This document shows, in pieces, positions 6,914 to 8,556 of a stretch of DNA of 8,556 bases. The position numbers and the translations under genes were made by a program. The notes beneath the pieces are model-generated. The model was given only the letters and a program-made list of their open reading frames with translations. It searched no databases and was not told the origin of the DNA. This stretch comes from an uncultured Acidobacteriota bacterium (GTDB lineage: Bacteria; Acidobacteriota; Terriglobia; UBA7540). Numbering within the stretch: position 1 is the first letter of the stretch; each line of letters opens with the position of its first letter. The stretch lies in assembly GCA_937900045.1 (NCBI GenBank), contig CALCEB010000024.1:1-8556 (forward strand), read 5' to 3'.

Positions 6914-8050
6914 ATGCGCATCACTGATGTCAAGGCCCATCCCGTTTCGATGAATGCTTCCTGGCTGAGCGAAAGCCTGGTTGCAAATCCCATGTCTATT
7001 TTCCCCTCTTATAAGCAGAGGCGGTCCAGTTGGTTCGGGAACATGACGTCGGCGATTATCGAGGTAGAAACGGACGAGGGTATTCATGGGTTGGGCAGCG
7101 TGGGAGGCGGCAAGGGAATCCTGGCGTGCGCCATTGTTGAAGAGCACTTCAAGACCTTGCTCATCGGCCAGAATCCGTTCAATATCGAATTGATTTGGGA
7201 GATCCTCTTCAAGGCCTCGCAGCCCTACGGGCGTAAAGGAGTGGTCATCGAAACCATCAGCGGGGTTGATATTGCTCTGTGGGACCTTGTGGGGAAAGCA
7301 GTGGGAAGGCCGGTGTACGACCTGTTAGGAGGTAAGACCAAGGAGAGGATTCCGGCCTATGTCACTGGGAATCTCACGGCCCGCCACCTGAAAGAGGGCT
7401 TCCGGGACGTCAAGCTGGCGATTCCTCATGGGCCGGCGGATGGCAAAGAAGGCATGAGGAAGAATGTGGATCTTGTCCGGCGAACCCGCGAGTTAATCGG
7501 CGCAGACGGTGACATCATGTTGGACTGTTACATGGCGCTGGACGTACCTTACACGATCGCGCTGGCCAAGGCCATCGCCGAATTTAAAGTGTCGTGGATT
7601 GAAGAGCCGGTCCCGCCGGACCATCACGATGATTACCGCCGCATCAAAGATGCGGTCCACGACATTCTTATTGCCGGAGGCGAGCATGAATTTACGCGCT
7701 TCGGATTCCGGGATTTAATCGAGGCGAGGGCCGTGGATATCCTGCAACCGGATATTTACCGTGCGGGAGGGATTTCCGAACTCAAGAAGATTGCGGCGAT
7801 GGCCAGTGCTTACAACCTGCCCGTCATTCCCCACGGGGTCGGGGCAGCCACCTATCATTTTGTTATTTCCACTCCCAACGCTCCGCGGGCCGAGTTTGTG
7901 GATATCTTCGCGCAGGGCGGACGTCCCCTCCTCAAAGGGGAGCCCGAACCGAAAAACGGATTCATCGAACTGAGTGAAGCGCCCGGCCTCGGATACGACT
8001 TGGATGAAGAGATTATTTCCGGCAAATCGCGGGCCGCTTTGATTTGGTAA
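6914..8050 (+). CDS. rhmD: L-rhamnonate dehydratase-like enolase-superfamily enzyme
   Basis: A Mg2+-dependent acid-sugar dehydratase of the mandelate racemase branch of the enolase superfamily, 378 residues from the ATG at 6914. It should convert L-rhamnonate to 2-keto-3-deoxy-L-rhamnonate in the cytoplasm. The N-terminal capping domain includes ANPMSIFPSYKQRRSSWFGN, which aligns with the start of E. coli RhmD. The barrel carries metal ligands D204 (MLDCYMALDVPY), E230 (WIEEPVPP) and E257 (GGEHEF), and the Asp-His dyad D280 (LQPDIYRAGG) and H307 (VIPHGVG). Their spacing agrees closely with characterised RhmD (D226, E252, E280, D302 and H329 in the Salmonella enzyme), and HGPADGKEGMRKN matches its HGPHDG-type loop. 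It is slightly shorter than E. coli RhmD. The frame opens at a TTG at 6887, but the ATG fits the family start better. The neighbouring rhaM supports rhamnonate; another six-carbon deoxy-aldonate remains possible. Confidence 0.88.
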   Translation: MRITDVKAHPVSMNASWLSESLVANPMSIFPSYKQRRSSWFGNMTSAIIEVETDEGIHGLGSVGGGKGILACAIVEEHFKTLLIGQNPFNIELIWEILFKASQPYGRKGVVIETISGVDIALWDLVGKAVGRPVYDLLGGKTKERIPAYVTGNLTARHLKEGFRDVKLAIPHGPADGKEGMRKNVDLVRRTRELIGADGDIMLDCYMALDVPYTIALAKAIAEFKVSWIEEPVPPDHHDDYRRIKDAVHDILIAGGEHEFTRFGFRDLIEARAVDILQPDIYRAGGISELKKIAAMASAYNLPVIPHGVGAATYHFVISTPNAPRAEFVDIFAQGGRPLLKGEPEPKNGFIELSEAPGLGYDLDEEIISGKSRAALIW

Positions 8051-8056
8051 CCTGCC

Positions 8057-8100
8057 AGAGGATGCGGGAAGGCTTTTGAGCCGATCATCTAGCGTCCTCT
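8057..8100 (+). terminator. possible operon-end hairpins
   Basis: Seven bases after the dehydratase stop, AGAGGATGC (8057-8065) can pair with GCGTCCTCT (8092-8100) with one G-U pair. Nested inside is GGCT-TTTG-AGCC (8071-8082). The outer stem is followed by TCTTCTC rather than a T-run, so intrinsic termination is doubtful; a 3'-end stability structure is as likely. Confidence 0.3.
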
Positions 8101-8296
8101 TCTCATGGACGGCGTGCCCTCCAAAGATTCACGGTTTAGGTGCAGGGCGACAGGGTCCCAAACAGAGCATTCGACTCCCTATGACTCTGGAACATAATGG
8201 AAGCACGATGAACCCTTCGATTTCGGCTTAGCTTTGGTTTTCCTCCGACCCGGACCGGCCTCGACCGCTGCCGGTGGGGCGGCAACGAGCTGCGTT

Positions 8297-8335
8297 CCGG
8301 GCCCTTCCCGGCTGGGCAGGATGCCCATGCCACGA
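8297..8335. repeat. candidate dispersed palindromic element
   Basis: Two compact hairpins lie in tandem: CCGGG-CCCTT-CCCGG (8297-8311) and GGGCA-GGA-TGCCC (8314-8326), followed by ATGCCACG. The GGCATGGGCATCCTGCCC core (minus strand) resembles intergenic repeats I recall from several soil and marine phyla, but I cannot confirm other copies from this window. Confidence 0.3.
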
Positions 8336-8355
8336 ATACGATGACCCCGAAGGAG

Positions 8356-8436
8356 CCACGGTCAACTCGTCTTTGGAAATGACCGTGGGTTCGTCATCGA
8401 AGGAAAAGCCCACGGTCACGAAAGCACTGACCGTGG
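8356..8436. repeat. four alternating inverted copies of CCACGGTCA
   Basis: CCACGGTCA occurs at 8356-8364 and 8410-8418 (plus orientation) and as its complement TGACCGTGG at 8380-8388 and 8428-8436. The middle two share a tenth base (TGACCGTGGG and CCCACGGTCA). Any copy can pair with a neighbour: first with second (15-base loop), second with third, or third with fourth (9-base loop). Starts are 24, 30 and 18 bases apart, all multiples of three. Function unknown. Confidence 0.65.
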
Positions 8437-8556
8437 CCCCGCTCCCGCGAACCCTCTCCAATAGGCCAATCTGCGGCGTATCCAGAAAGATCAGAGGCAC
8501 TGTTTTACCTTCTAAGCCCGGCTGTCGGCCCTTTCATGGGATCGGAGCCGGGAACG

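Larger units (their letters stand above)
8051..8556. other. gene-free region after the operon
   Basis: These 506 bases to the window end hold no gene I can support. They contain a hairpin pair after the dehydratase (8057-8100), a GC-rich palindromic stretch (about 8240-8335), four alternating copies of CCACGGTCA (8356-8436) and a 7-base inverted repeat CCCGGCT/AGCCGGG (8517-8523 and 8546-8552). Short open frames on the minus strand run through the palindromes and have the low-complexity look of translated repeats. Confidence 0.5.

Noticed and set aside
8136..8333. 65-residue minus-strand open frame
   Set aside because: It is basic, Ser/Arg/Pro-rich translation of the palindromic region, without a ribosome site or domain.
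8356..8436. CRISPR array
   Set aside because: The repeated unit is only nine bases, alternates in orientation, and the spacers are short and uneven, unlike any CRISPR.
8228..8500. 90-residue minus-strand gene starting with GTG at 8500
   Set aside because: It has a plausible AGAAGG before it, but its second half is translated hairpin sequence (HGHPAQPGRARNAARC-like) and no family is recognisable; kept only as a possibility in the repeat finding.

Overview
The window most likely comes from an acidobacterium (Acidobacteriota). The main evidence is a 1,097-residue Oar-like TonB-dependent receptor with an N-terminal carboxypeptidase-regulatory-like (CarboxypepD_reg) domain and the LPLNGRDF plug signature, a protein type greatly expanded in that phylum. 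No SusD-like partner, as would be expected in Bacteroidota, follows it. The DNA is moderately GC-rich and there are no RNA genes, phage genes, IS elements or CRISPR arrays. Species and class cannot be told from the sequence alone.

Layout: positions 1-62 may hold the last codons of an upstream plus-strand gene. A FadR-type GntR repressor lies on the minus strand (904 to 59). A divergent control region of about 530 bases follows (905-1430) and contains a perfect TGGTC-A-GACCA palindrome of the FadR/PdhR operator type, next to a TTGACA/TATATT promoter-like sequence. Four plus-strand genes come next, probably one transcription unit: the TonB-dependent receptor (1431-4724), a secreted clan GH-A (GH39-like) glycoside hydrolase lipoprotein (about 4812-6386), rhaM L-rhamnose mutarotase (6490-6759) and an L-rhamnonate dehydratase-like enolase-superfamily enzyme (6914-8050). 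The last 506 bases (8051-8556) have no convincing gene but carry hairpins, a candidate dispersed palindromic element and four alternating inverted copies of CCACGGTCA.

Working model: the receptor imports a glycan fragment, the lipoprotein hydrolase trims a rhamnose-containing or related glycan, RhaM equilibrates L-rhamnose anomers, and the dehydratase converts L-rhamnonate to 2-keto-3-deoxy-L-rhamnonate in the non-phosphorylating rhamnose pathway. The GntR/FCD protein would sense an acid intermediate and control the operon. The L-rhamnose dehydrogenase, lactonase and keto-deoxy-acid aldolase or dehydrogenase are not in the window.

The most striking observation is in rhaM. A TAA stop at 6757-6759 cuts the protein to 89 residues, but the next 15 codons in the same frame encode the family's conserved C-terminal tail (ending EVFYLE) before a TAG at 6805-6807. 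Read through, the protein would be 105 residues, close to the 104 of E. coli RhaM. This is a fresh nonsense mutation, a sequence error, or a case of readthrough or reinitiation.
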